Below are positions 19,033 through 26,593 of a stretch of DNA of 41,071 bases, piece after piece. A model generated the notes under the pieces. That model was not told where the DNA came from, made no database searches, and saw only the letters and a list, made by a program, of their open reading frames with translations. The stretch spans positions 1 through 41,071 of the forward strand of contig VFKM01000148.1 of the NCBI GenBank assembly GCA_009885545.1, written 5' to 3'. The position numbers and the translations under genes are program-made. How positions within the stretch are numbered: position 1 is the stretch's first letter; the number at the start of each line of letters is the position of its first letter. Origin of the DNA: Flavobacteriales bacterium. Lineage in GTDB: Bacteria; Bacteroidota; Bacteroidia; Flavobacteriales_D; Crocinitomicaceae.

Positions 19033-20151
19033 ATGAGGTTAATATTTACGTCACTCTTTATTGTTTTTACGTCCAATTTTGTTTTTGCCCAACCTATTGC
19101 AATAATTTCTCCTTCGACAACAACAGTATGTGCGGGTCAATCCATAATTTTTAATAGTGCAAGCACGGGAACAAACCTTAACACTTGGACTTGGTCATTT
19201 GGTAGTGGATTACCTGGGACAGCAAATACCACCGGCCCTCATAGTGTCACATTTCCTTTTGTAGGTTCGTTTAATGTCTGGCTTCAAGTAGAAGATGATT
19301 TTGGTATAGATGATACCACAATACTGATTACTGTCGTTGCTTGTAGTTCTCCTACAGCTGCTTTTGCAATTTCGGATAACGCTATCTGCGAAAACGACTG
19401 TATTACTTACGATAATAACTCAACAACCTCAGGTCCAACTACTTATTTATGGACATTTAGTGGTGGATCACCTGCAACGTCTACAGCATATACACCAACC
19501 TCAATTTGCTATAGCACCTCGGGTACTTATACAACTTCGCTTTTAGTAACAAATTCCTTTGGGAATAATACATATTCACAAAACATTACTGTTCTAGTAC
19601 CTCCAACGATAGTTGCTACCGGTAGTAATTCAGTTGCAGTTGAACCTGGAACGCTTATACAAGTTACTGCTGCTTCTTCACCAGGAGTTATTACGTGGAC
19701 TGCAAATCCATCCAGTCAATTATCAAATTTGGTTTGCGATCCACCTGATTGCTCGGGAGCAAATATAACTGCTGTTTTAACAACAATTTACACAGCAACT
19801 ATAACGACAGATGAGACTTGTACATCAACAGATACGCTAAAAATCACAATTAGCTCTCCAGTAGGTGGATTCACGGTTGGTGTTCCAAATATGTTCTCAC
19901 CTGATGGAAATCCAGACAATGCTATTCTTTATGTTCGAAGTTTTAATGACGTTTTGATATCAACTATGACTTTCAGAGTATTCAATAGATATGGTCAAAT
20001 AGTTTTTGAATCTACTGATCCATCAATCGGATGGGATGGACGTTTTAAAGATAAGGAAGAAAACGCTGGAGTTTTTGTTTACACACTTGATTATGAGCTT
20101 GTTGATGGAACATCTGGTTCAACAAGTGGTAATGTAACATTAGTAAGATAA
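19033..20151 (+). CDS. Secreted PKD-domain protein with T9SS type B sorting (gliding-associated) C-terminal domain
   Basis: The 372-residue protein begins with a signal peptide (RLIFTSLFIVFTSNFVFAQ). PKD/Ig-like domains follow at about 20-105 (NTWTWSFGSGLPG, GSFNVWLQVEDDFG) and 107-190 (TYLWTFSGGSPA, SGTYTTSLLVTNSFGN), then a third Ig-like region to about 285. The last ~85 residues form a type B T9SS sorting domain: VPNMFSPDGNPDN, FRVFNRYGQIVFES, GWDGRFKDKEENAGVFVY and a final GNVTLVR strand. The protein is therefore expected to cross the outer membrane by type IX secretion and be displayed or released. Only 5 bp separate it from the PorP/SprF gene, its probable dedicated partner. Ligand unknown. 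Confidence 0.93.
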   Translation: MRLIFTSLFIVFTSNFVFAQPIAIISPSTTTVCAGQSIIFNSASTGTNLNTWTWSFGSGLPGTANTTGPHSVTFPFVGSFNVWLQVEDDFGIDDTTILITVVACSSPTAAFAISDNAICENDCITYDNNSTTSGPTTYLWTFSGGSPATSTAYTPTSICYSTSGTYTTSLLVTNSFGNNTYSQNITVLVPPTIVATGSNSVAVEPGTLIQVTAASSPGVITWTANPSSQLSNLVCDPPDCSGANITAVLTTIYTATITTDETCTSTDTLKITISSPVGGFTVGVPNMFSPDGNPDNAILYVRSFNDVLISTMTFRVFNRYGQIVFESTDPSIGWDGRFKDKEENAGVFVYTLDYELVDGTSGSTSGNVTLVR

Positions 20152-20156
20152 GAATT

Positions 20157-21188
20157 ATGAGAAATAAAATTACATATACGCTTTTATTGACTGCCATTTG
20201 CTCGTTAAATGCTTTTACTCAACAGGACAAACATTTAAGTATGTGGAATGAAAACACATCACAAATTAATCCAGCAGCAGTTGGAATTATGGACGAGAAT
20301 CTTCGTTTCTTAACTAATTTCAGAATACAATGGCTTCCTATTACGGGAAAGGCTTTTAGAACGAATACATTCTCATTTGATACAAAAATTATAACGAGTA
20401 AAATTTCAGATAGCCACTTAGGAATCGGAATAAATTTTTATAATGATCAAACAGGAGATTCTAAATTCATGACCAACAGTTTTTCTGTGCCTATTGGATA
20501 TAACATAGAAATAGACAGAAAAAATTCTTTCTCTCTTGGTATTTCTCCAGGATATATTTCTCAAACATTAATCGGAGGAAACCAAACATGGAACAACCAA
20601 TGGAATGGCTTTAAGTTCGATCAAACTATCGTTAACCCAGAAACGTATAATCAAAAAAATGCGGGTTTTGATATTGGCGCTGGTGTGCAATACAAAGTTG
20701 CTTTTGATGCTACCTCACACATTACTGCTGGGATATCAATGAATCATATAAATCAAAAACAGGATGAGATGTTTAAACAATTTAACTTTCATTTAAGTGC
20801 AACAAAATTTGATTCATATAGACGTTTTGGTTTTTCACCGCAAGTTTTAGTTTCCTTGATGGGCCCAAATAATAATATATTGATAGGTTCATCTTTCGAT
20901 CATGAACTTTTTGAAAGTTCTCAGCGTACGGATTACGTGCAACGCTCATTTATTTCTTACGGATTTTTCATGAGGTGGAGGGATGCACTGATAATTACAG
21001 CTTCATTCAAAACTAAAGGATTTAAATTCGGTTTGGGTTATGATTTAAATTTATCGAAATTAAGTTCTGCTACTAGGTCTTCAGGAGCAATTGAACTTTT
21101 CTTAAAATATTCGATTGTTTCAGATCCAAATGCAAAAATTGGTGATAGAAAATTATTCCGTTGGAAAGGCGGAGGCGGAGGATTGTAA
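20157..21188 (+). CDS. PorP/SprF family type IX secretion membrane protein
   Basis: The 343-residue protein has a signal peptide (TYTLLLTAICSLNAFTQ) followed by the family start QDKHLSMWNENTSQINPAAVGI (the N-P-A-x-x-G motif of PorP/SprF). A 12-14-strand outer-membrane beta-barrel pattern follows (GIGINFYND, FSLGISPGYISQ, GAGVQYKVAF, FKFGLGYDLNLSKL, IELFLKYSIV). PorP/SprF-like proteins help secrete or attach type B CTD cargo, and they are typically encoded directly downstream of that cargo, as here. The C-terminus is basic and Gly-rich. A strong hairpin terminator follows within 20 bp, so this pair forms the end of a plus-strand unit. Confidence 0.93.
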   Translation: MRNKITYTLLLTAICSLNAFTQQDKHLSMWNENTSQINPAAVGIMDENLRFLTNFRIQWLPITGKAFRTNTFSFDTKIITSKISDSHLGIGINFYNDQTGDSKFMTNSFSVPIGYNIEIDRKNSFSLGISPGYISQTLIGGNQTWNNQWNGFKFDQTIVNPETYNQKNAGFDIGAGVQYKVAFDATSHITAGISMNHINQKQDEMFKQFNFHLSATKFDSYRRFGFSPQVLVSLMGPNNNILIGSSFDHELFESSQRTDYVQRSFISYGFFMRWRDALIITASFKTKGFKFGLGYDLNLSKLSSATRSSGAIELFLKYSIVSDPNAKIGDRKLFRWKGGGGGL

Positions 21189-21205
21189 ATTCACCTGAAA
21201 ATACT

Positions 21206-21245
21206 GAGGGTAGTTCATTAACTAAATGTTCTACCCTCTTTTTTT
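21206..21245 (+). terminator. Rho-independent terminator after the PorP/SprF gene
   Basis: An 8-bp perfect stem GAGGGTAG/CTACCCTC (21206-21213 with 21231-21238) carries an inner CATT/AATG stem beyond a 2x2 internal loop, and is followed by a run of seven T. It overlaps the last codons and stop of the convergent minus-strand gene. Confidence 0.85.
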
Positions 21246-22147
21246 GCTATCATTTTCCCTCCTTGGATTCCACCTGTATGAACGAACAAAATAGAACAAT
21301 CTTGAACATTCATTTTTTCTATCCAATCAAATAAAGCGAATAAGGTTTTACCAGTATAGACTGGATCAAGTGGAACATTCGTTTTGGAATAAAACTCTTC
21401 CATAAAGACAAGAAGTTCATTTGTGTACTTTCCGTATCCACCAAAATGATAATCTGACAATACCTCTACTCTATTCAATATTTCATTTGAAAAAGAATCC
21501 TCAAACCCAGAATGATTATATAAGTTTTTCATTTCACCAATGGAATCAAATCCTTTTAAAACAGGGACAACATTTAACATTGACTTTTCTGGTAATGAAA
21601 GTAAGATACCTGCACTTGTGGTTGTCGTTCCCTGAGCAACAAAGACATAATCAAAATCATTTGTCGTTTCTAAAAGAATCTGTTGACAGCCAATCAAACC
21701 GTAATAATTACTTCCACCTTCTGGAATAATATGATAATTAGAATATTCATATGACACTTCCTCTTGAAAAAATTTTTCATTTCTTAAAGAATATTTATCT
21801 CTGGAAATAAAAACCAATTGCATCCCCATTGTTTCACAGTTCTTCAAGGTATCATTGGATGAACTATTTAATTCTTCTCCCCTTACTATACCAATAGATT
21901 TTATTCCAATTTTCTGACACGCAGCAGCTGTTGCCAACAAATGATTTGAAAATGCTCCACCAAATGTTAATATCCCTTCATTTTTCATTTGAATAGCATA
22001 GTCAACATTGTATTTCAATTTTCTCCATTTATTGCCAGAAACATTTTCATCAATAAGATCGTCTCTTTTAATATATAATTTGATTGAACGTTCATTCAAA
22101 GATTCTATCTCAACTTTTTGTATGATGGATTTTTCTATATTGAACAT
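21218..22147 (-). CDS. PLP-dependent 1-aminocyclopropane-1-carboxylate deaminase / D-cysteine desulfhydrase family protein
   Basis: The 309-residue protein is a fold-type II PLP enzyme of the ACC deaminase/D-cysteine desulfhydrase family. Visible signatures are LYIKRDDLIDENVSGNKWRKL (with the PLP-binding Lys in SGNKWRKL), LTFGGAFSNHLLATAAA, VAQGTTTTSAG (phosphate-binding loop) and VPLDPVYTGKTLFALFDW near the C-terminus, then ILFVHTGGIQGG. The family cannot be split into ACC deaminase or D-cysteine desulfhydrase from sequence reading alone; in non-plant-associated Bacteroidota a D-cysteine or related amino-acid role is more likely (inference). Single gene, convergent with the T9SS pair, divergent from the DUF5522 gene. 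Confidence 0.9.
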   Translation of the reverse strand: MFNIEKSIIQKVEIESLNERSIKLYIKRDDLIDENVSGNKWRKLKYNVDYAIQMKNEGILTFGGAFSNHLLATAAACQKIGIKSIGIVRGEELNSSSNDTLKNCETMGMQLVFISRDKYSLRNEKFFQEEVSYEYSNYHIIPEGGSNYYGLIGCQQILLETTNDFDYVFVAQGTTTTSAGILLSLPEKSMLNVVPVLKGFDSIGEMKNLYNHSGFEDSFSNEILNRVEVLSDYHFGGYGKYTNELLVFMEEFYSKTNVPLDPVYTGKTLFALFDWIEKMNVQDCSILFVHTGGIQGGKMIAKKEGRTFS

Positions 22148-22206
22148 TGACTAGTGTGCGATTTTTTTAACAAATGATGTTTGATGGAAGTTATGTTTTG
22201 AAATGG

Positions 22207-22214
22207 TATTTTTG
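22207..22214 (+). promoter_or_regulatory. Candidate -7 element for the DUF5522 gene
   Basis: TATTTTTG is an exact TAnnTTTG match, with a TTTG 23 bp upstream (22180-22183). The implied start site near 22221 argues against the ORF-track start at 22174 and favours ATG 22231. The element-to-ATG distance of 17 nt is then the same as for uvrB. Confidence 0.45.
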
Positions 22215-22230
22215 TTCTATGGAAAATGAT

Positions 22231-22410
22231 ATGTCAGGTTTTTCAAAAAAAAATCAATTAGCAGAGGATGATTATTACTTAAGTCCTGAAGGTTATATTG
22301 TTTTCACTGAAAAATATCATCTTAAAAGAGGTCATTGTTGCAAAAGTGGATGTAAACACTGTCCTTATGGGTTTGATATAAAAACCGGAGAGATTAAACA
22401 AAATCAATGA
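22231..22410 (+). CDS. DUF5522 domain-containing cysteine-rich mini-protein (59 aa)
   Basis: The ORF track gives 78 residues from 22174, but the family core begins near DYYLSPEGYIVFTEKYHL and the promoter motif at 22207-22214 points to ATG 22231 (59 residues; ATG 22219 is the alternative). The core motif is HLKRGHCCKSGCKHCPYGF, with four closely spaced cysteines plus His, a likely metal-binding knuckle (zinc or iron-sulfur; inference). DUF5522 proteins are small soluble proteins of unknown function, common in Bacteroidota. Its last 7 bases overlap the convergent acyltransferase gene. Confidence 0.85.
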   Translation: MSGFSKKNQLAEDDYYLSPEGYIVFTEKYHLKRGHCCKSGCKHCPYGFDIKTGEIKQNQ

Positions 22411-22946
22411 ACACCATTCTCTGGGTACTTCCCTTTGAATTGTCCCATAATCCCTTTGATATAAACAATATCGGCATCAACGTCGCCTGTTGGATAATAA
22501 ATACTATGAAAACCTCCAATTTTCTTTTCATAGTCCATATAACAAATATAGATTGGCACTTTTGCTTTTACAGCAATGTAATAAAATCCCTTTTTCCAAT
22601 TCGGATTGTAGCTCCTTGTTCCTTCAGGGGTGAAAACCATAAATAATTTTTCATGTTCATTAAAAAGTTTAACAGCCATATCAGTAATATTGTTGTTTTT
22701 CTTTCTGTCCACAGGAATTCCTCCGATTGCCTTTAAAAACCATCCTAATGGAGGAAAAAACAAATCATTCTTTATTAATATTTTTGGTTTGATTCCGTAC
22801 ATTACAAATGCCATTCTACCAATAACAAAATCCCAGTTAGATGTATGAGGACCTACAACAATTACACATTTTTCAACTCCTTCTGGAGATCGTTGATCAA
22901 TTTTCCAACCGGATAATTTCAAAAGAAGACGCACTAAATATTTCAT
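22404..22946 (-). CDS. PlsC-like lysophospholipid / 1-acylglycerol-3-phosphate acyltransferase
   Basis: The track starts at a TTG (22952); the ATG at 22946 gives 180 residues (MKYLVRLLLKLSG). The acyltransferase motifs are CVIVVGPHTSNWDFVIGR (the HxxxxD catalytic pair in the form HTSNWD), AIGGIPVDRKKNNN (acyl-acceptor binding) and VFTPEGTRSYNPNWKKGFY (EGTR motif). It is shorter than classical PlsC (about 240 aa) and resembles the short Bacteroidota 1-acyl-sn-glycerol-3-phosphate acyltransferase group. A role in phospholipid or glycine-lipid acylation cannot be separated from sequence. The 3' end overlaps the DUF5522 gene by 7 bases. Confidence 0.88.
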   Translation of the reverse strand: MKYLVRLLLKLSGWKIDQRSPEGVEKCVIVVGPHTSNWDFVIGRMAFVMYGIKPKILIKNDLFFPPLGWFLKAIGGIPVDRKKNNNITDMAVKLFNEHEKLFMVFTPEGTRSYNPNWKKGFYYIAVKAKVPIYICYMDYEKKIGGFHSIYYPTGDVDADIVYIKGIMGQFKGKYPENGVH

Positions 22947-22949
22947 ACG

Positions 22950-22957
22950 CAAAGTTA
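22950..22957 (-). promoter_or_regulatory. Candidate -7 element abutting the PlsC-like gene
   Basis: On the minus strand this reads TAACTTTG, an exact TAnnTTTG match. Its final G is only four bases from the A of the ATG at 22946, so a transcript from it would be leaderless or nearly so. It could also be coincidental. Confidence 0.35.
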
Positions 22958-22988
22958 AGTATTAAACAAATACCTTTACTTTTACACC

Positions 22989-24353
22989 ATGTATTTTAGA
23001 AAGAGCTTTTTTCAATTTTTATCAATTACTATTCTACTTATTTTCACGTGGCTTTTTCTATTTTTCAATCAAGCAATTTTAGCTAAAAACTCCAACAATA
23101 ATCTCCTTCACGTGCCGAATAACGCAAGTTTTGCCATACGTATAGATGGGAGAGAACTTGTAGAAAAAACTATTTTTTCCATTTTCTTGGAATCAAAAGA
23201 CGAAGTTGTAATTTCCTTATTACAAGAATTAATTTCTAAAAAATCCACTAATAAAGGTCAATTCAAGAATTATGGTATTGACTATTTATCTGATATAGTA
23301 ATTTTTGAAATCCCTTATAAAAGGAATTCCATTCAAGGAATTCTTGTAAATATTAATAACGAGCATCTTTTTTCTAAAAACTTGAAAAACTCTAAAAATG
23401 TTTATGCTTGTTCAAAAGATGTAGGTGTGATTTTTAATTATTTAAGCTTTAAAAATCAAATTTCTATTTCAGAATTAAAAAAGATTGCAAACAATATCGT
23501 AAAAACTAGCACTGATAATTCAATTAAACATTTCATCACCAATCATAGTTCAGGAAAATTTATTGAGACTTTTTCTCAAAAAAGCAACTTTGATCAATCA
23601 GCTTATTTTGAAAAATCCAATATTCTATTTGAATTACACGAAAACAGTTTGATGTTGTCCGGTAAACTAAGTGCAAATTCAAGTAGTTCTAAAATTAAAC
23701 CCTTAAATAAAATTGTTAAACCCAAAGGATTCCATTTTTCGAGTACTATTATTCCAACAATTCTTGTGGATTCTCTTAATGGATGGCTAAATCAATTTTC
23801 GATTAAAACCCCTTTAATAAGTAGTATTTCATTCAATTTAATAGAAACAAAAATAATTAATCACTCATCGGGTTTCTTTGTGATTCCCCAAATCGAATTA
23901 TTCCTTGAATTTGAAGAAAATTTCTCAATTCAAGAATTTCTATCATCATCAGAGTTAATGGCATATTTAGACTATTCCTTGCAGGATGCCTCTATTAGTT
24001 TTCAAGACGAAAAATTATATTTCAAACAATTAACATCAAATTCAATTTACATTGGAATTAATGAAAACCCGATTTTCAAAGCCGTTGATGCAAATGAAAC
24101 AGTCAAAATACAAGGAGATTTAAAAGCGTTAACGTCAATCAAAGGAGGCGGGATGATGACAGCATTTCTAGAAATGATTCCTATTTATGGTGCAAGTAAA
24201 AACTTGGCAAAACATACAGAGTCATTGGACTTAATTCTTGTCAAAACCGATGCCATTACTATTGATTTGAAAGGCGAATTAAAATTCAAAAAAGATCATT
24301 ATCCAATGAATGAATTGATAAAATTCCTACTCGTTGGCCAATTGTTGGATTAG
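22989..24353 (+). CDS. Hypothetical membrane-anchored or exported protein (454 aa)
   Basis: I do not recognise this protein. It starts with a basic stretch and one strong hydrophobic segment (FLSITILLIFTWLFLFFNQAIL, about residues 10-31) that may be an uncleaved anchor or a signal peptide. The remaining 420 residues are soluble, mixed alpha/beta and rich in Ser, Asn, Lys and Ile. Phrases include LLHVPNNASFAIRIDGRELVEKT, KPKGFHFSSTIIPTILVD and a possible amphipathic segment KGGGMMTAFLEMIPIYG. The first domain is reminiscent of DUF3352-type exported proteins, but this is only an impression. The 3' end overlaps the convergent metal-receptor gene by 27 bp. TACCTTTA at 22971-22978 is a near match to the -7 consensus. 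Confidence 0.75.
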   Translation: MYFRKSFFQFLSITILLIFTWLFLFFNQAILAKNSNNNLLHVPNNASFAIRIDGRELVEKTIFSIFLESKDEVVISLLQELISKKSTNKGQFKNYGIDYLSDIVIFEIPYKRNSIQGILVNINNEHLFSKNLKNSKNVYACSKDVGVIFNYLSFKNQISISELKKIANNIVKTSTDNSIKHFITNHSSGKFIETFSQKSNFDQSAYFEKSNILFELHENSLMLSGKLSANSSSSKIKPLNKIVKPKGFHFSSTIIPTILVDSLNGWLNQFSIKTPLISSISFNLIETKIINHSSGFFVIPQIELFLEFEENFSIQEFLSSSELMAYLDYSLQDASISFQDEKLYFKQLTSNSIYIGINENPIFKAVDANETVKIQGDLKALTSIKGGGMMTAFLEMIPIYGASKNLAKHTESLDLILVKTDAITIDLKGELKFKKDHYPMNELIKFLLVGQLLD

Positions 24354-25112
24354 TTCATTCAAATATTTCGGAGCATATTTCAATCGCGAACCATACCAAG
24401 AAAACATTTCACCATCTACAATCAAAACTTTAGAAGTCGGATATTTCTTTTTCATTTCAAGTACATCCTCTTCTTTAAACGGATAGGGTTCAGAGCTTAA
24501 GAAAATTAAATCTGGTTGATTGACAACATCATCTTCCAATTCGGGATAACGATTTTCAACACAAAAATTATCAAATCCTATTTCTTGTATTATTGCATCT
24601 ATGAAAGTAGCTTTACCCGCTACGTAATATGGTTTTTTCCAAATGAAATAGAGTACGCTTTTAATTGAAATTGGAAGAATTATTTTTGAGAATTCTCGTT
24701 TAATGTCTGCCACAATTTGGTTTGCAACGATTATTGAATTAGTTATATCTCCAAGTTGTTCGATCATTTCATACGATTCATCCAAGGTTGAAATATCACT
24801 CATCCAAACAGGCGCTATCTCTTTTAATAATTCAATGTCTTCTTTTGTGTTTTCCTCTTTGTTTCCAATTATTAAATCAGGTTTCAAAGAACGAATGGCA
24901 TCGATATTAAGTTGTTTTGTCCCACCTACTCTCGTCTTATTATTAAACCATCTTTCAGGATGAATACAAAACTTGGTTATTCCAACAACCTTTTCATCCA
25001 ACCCTAAATCACATAAAAGTTCAGTTTGAGATGGAACTAAAGAAACAATCCGACTTGGAAATTCTTCCAGTCGGATTGTATTATTCATTTGATCTGTAAA
25101 ATATTTTGCCAT
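24327..25112 (-). CDS. BtuF-like helical-backbone metal/cobalamin-binding protein without signal peptide
   Basis: The 261 residues show the periplasmic-binding fold of the TroA/BtuF class: RIVSLVPSQTELLCDLGL, VVGITKFCIHPERW, GGTKQLNIDAIRSLKPDLIIGN and a linking helix, then YVAGKATFIDAIIQEIGFDNF and QPDLIFLSSEPYPF in the second lobe. This class usually binds cobalamin, haem or chelated iron for an ABC importer. Here the N-terminus (MAKYFTDQMNNTIRLEEFPS) has no signal peptide and no transporter genes are adjacent, so the protein may be cytoplasmic. Its ATG overlaps the stop of the cystathionine beta-synthase gene (TAATG), which implies coupled translation. Substrate unknown. Confidence 0.87.
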   Translation of the reverse strand: MAKYFTDQMNNTIRLEEFPSRIVSLVPSQTELLCDLGLDEKVVGITKFCIHPERWFNNKTRVGGTKQLNIDAIRSLKPDLIIGNKEENTKEDIELLKEIAPVWMSDISTLDESYEMIEQLGDITNSIIVANQIVADIKREFSKIILPISIKSVLYFIWKKPYYVAGKATFIDAIIQEIGFDNFCVENRYPELEDDVVNQPDLIFLSSEPYPFKEEDVLEMKKKYPTSKVLIVDGEMFSWYGSRLKYAPKYLNELIQQLANE

Positions 25113-26473
25113 TAAGACATTGCCGAGATGATATCGTAACGTGTTACAATATGATGTCCACCTTCTGGCATTTCTACCAATACAGCTGGTGTATTTTTAT
25201 TTATCAATTTACACAATTCGTCTAAATGAGTTGCAGCTTTCACAATTGGAAAAGCAGCATTCATGATTGTTGAAATAGGTGCATTTCTTAATTCTGGATT
25301 TTCGACTAACAATTGGTAAACGTCACTATCATCTATTGACCCAACAAATTTTCCATCCTTCATAACAGGAATTTGAGAAATTGAAAATTTACGCATTGCA
25401 GCAATGGCATGTGAAACCAATTCTTCAGCATATAGTGTTACTAATGGTGTATTTCTGTGTTGTGCGACTAATTCACCTGCTGTTTTAAATTCTTCATCTA
25501 AAAACCCTCGTTCACGCATCCAATCATCGTTGAACATTTTTCCAACATACCTACTTCCATGGTCATGGAATAAAACAACTACAACATCATCGGCCGTTAG
25601 TTGGTCTTTTAATTGAAGTAATCCTTTGATAGCAGATCCAGCAGAATTACCAACAAAAATCCCTTCTTCACGTGCAATTTTGCGTGTGTAAACAGCAGCA
25701 TCTTTATCGGTTACTTTTTCAAATAAATCAATCACATCAAAATCAACATTTTCAGGTAAGATATCTTCACCAATTCCTTCTGTGATATAAGGATAAATCT
25801 CATTTTCATCAAAGATTCCAGTTTCCTTGTATTTCTTAAAAACCGAACCATATGTATCTATTCCCCAAATTTTAATGTTCGGATTTTTTTCTTTTAAATA
25901 TTTCCCGACTCCAGAGATTGTTCCTCCAGTTCCAACACCAACAACGAAATGGGTGATTTTACCACCAGTTTGCTCCCAAATTTCAGGCCCAGTAGACTCA
26001 TAATGAGCGGTTCTATTCGATAAATTGTCATATTGATTAGCATACCACGAATTAGGTGTTTCTTCTGCCAATCTTCTTGAAACTGAATAATATGAACGAG
26101 GATCAGTTGGCTCAACAGCGGTTGGACAAACTACTACCTCTGCTCCTACTGCTCTTAAAATATCCATTTTTTCTTTGGATTGTTTGTCATTCAATACACA
26201 AATCAATTTATATCCTTTGATAATGCATCCTAAAGCTAAACCCATTCCGGTATTCCCAGAAGTCCCTTCAATAATCGTTCCTCCAGGCTTTAACAAACCT
26301 GCTTTCTCAGCATCTTCAATCATTTTGATCGCCATTCTATCCTTTACTGAATTTCCAGGATTTGTAGTCTCTACTTTTGCTAAAACTGTTGCTTTAATAT
26401 CTTTCGTTACTACGTTTAACTTTACAAGAGGCGTGTTTCCAATTGTTTCAAGAATATTATTATAAAATTTCAT
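25112..26473 (-). CDS. Cystathionine beta-synthase (PLP domain plus CBS-domain pair)
   Basis: Condenses serine (or an activated serine) with homocysteine, or makes cysteine in the reverse sense of sulfur flow. The 453-residue protein has a fold-type II PLP domain over about residues 1-320: ETIGNTPLVKLN, TTNPGNSVKDRMA (Schiff-base Lys), IIEGTSGNTGMGLA, VVGVGTGGTISGVGKYLK and EEGIFVGNSAGSA. A CBS pair follows over about 340-450 (MRKFSISQIPVMKDGKFVGSI, STIMNAAFPIV). The two-domain layout distinguishes it from plain O-acetylserine sulfhydrylase (CysK), although some such proteins accept O-acetylserine. There is no haem-binding N-terminal extension. It is translationally coupled to the metal/cobalamin-binding protein downstream. 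Confidence 0.92.
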   Translation of the reverse strand: MKFYNNILETIGNTPLVKLNVVTKDIKATVLAKVETTNPGNSVKDRMAIKMIEDAEKAGLLKPGGTIIEGTSGNTGMGLALGCIIKGYKLICVLNDKQSKEKMDILRAVGAEVVVCPTAVEPTDPRSYYSVSRRLAEETPNSWYANQYDNLSNRTAHYESTGPEIWEQTGGKITHFVVGVGTGGTISGVGKYLKEKNPNIKIWGIDTYGSVFKKYKETGIFDENEIYPYITEGIGEDILPENVDFDVIDLFEKVTDKDAAVYTRKIAREEGIFVGNSAGSAIKGLLQLKDQLTADDVVVVLFHDHGSRYVGKMFNDDWMRERGFLDEEFKTAGELVAQHRNTPLVTLYAEELVSHAIAAMRKFSISQIPVMKDGKFVGSIDDSDVYQLLVENPELRNAPISTIMNAAFPIVKAATHLDELCKLINKNTPAVLVEMPEGGHHIVTRYDIISAMS

Positions 26474-26593
26474 TGTATATTTTTTGCGTAAAGATAAGGA
26501 ACCAAAATTCTAATCACGAATAATAGGATTCCCAAAATAATAATTAATTTCGGTATGATTTCTGTAAACCTCTTTTGACATTAAAACTATCCT

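Noticed and set aside
26474-26593. Riboswitch in the gap between the cystathionine beta-synthase and DUF6340 genes
   Set aside because: The 120-bp gap is AT-rich, and I saw no SAM, cobalamin or other conserved aptamer core and no clear hairpin.
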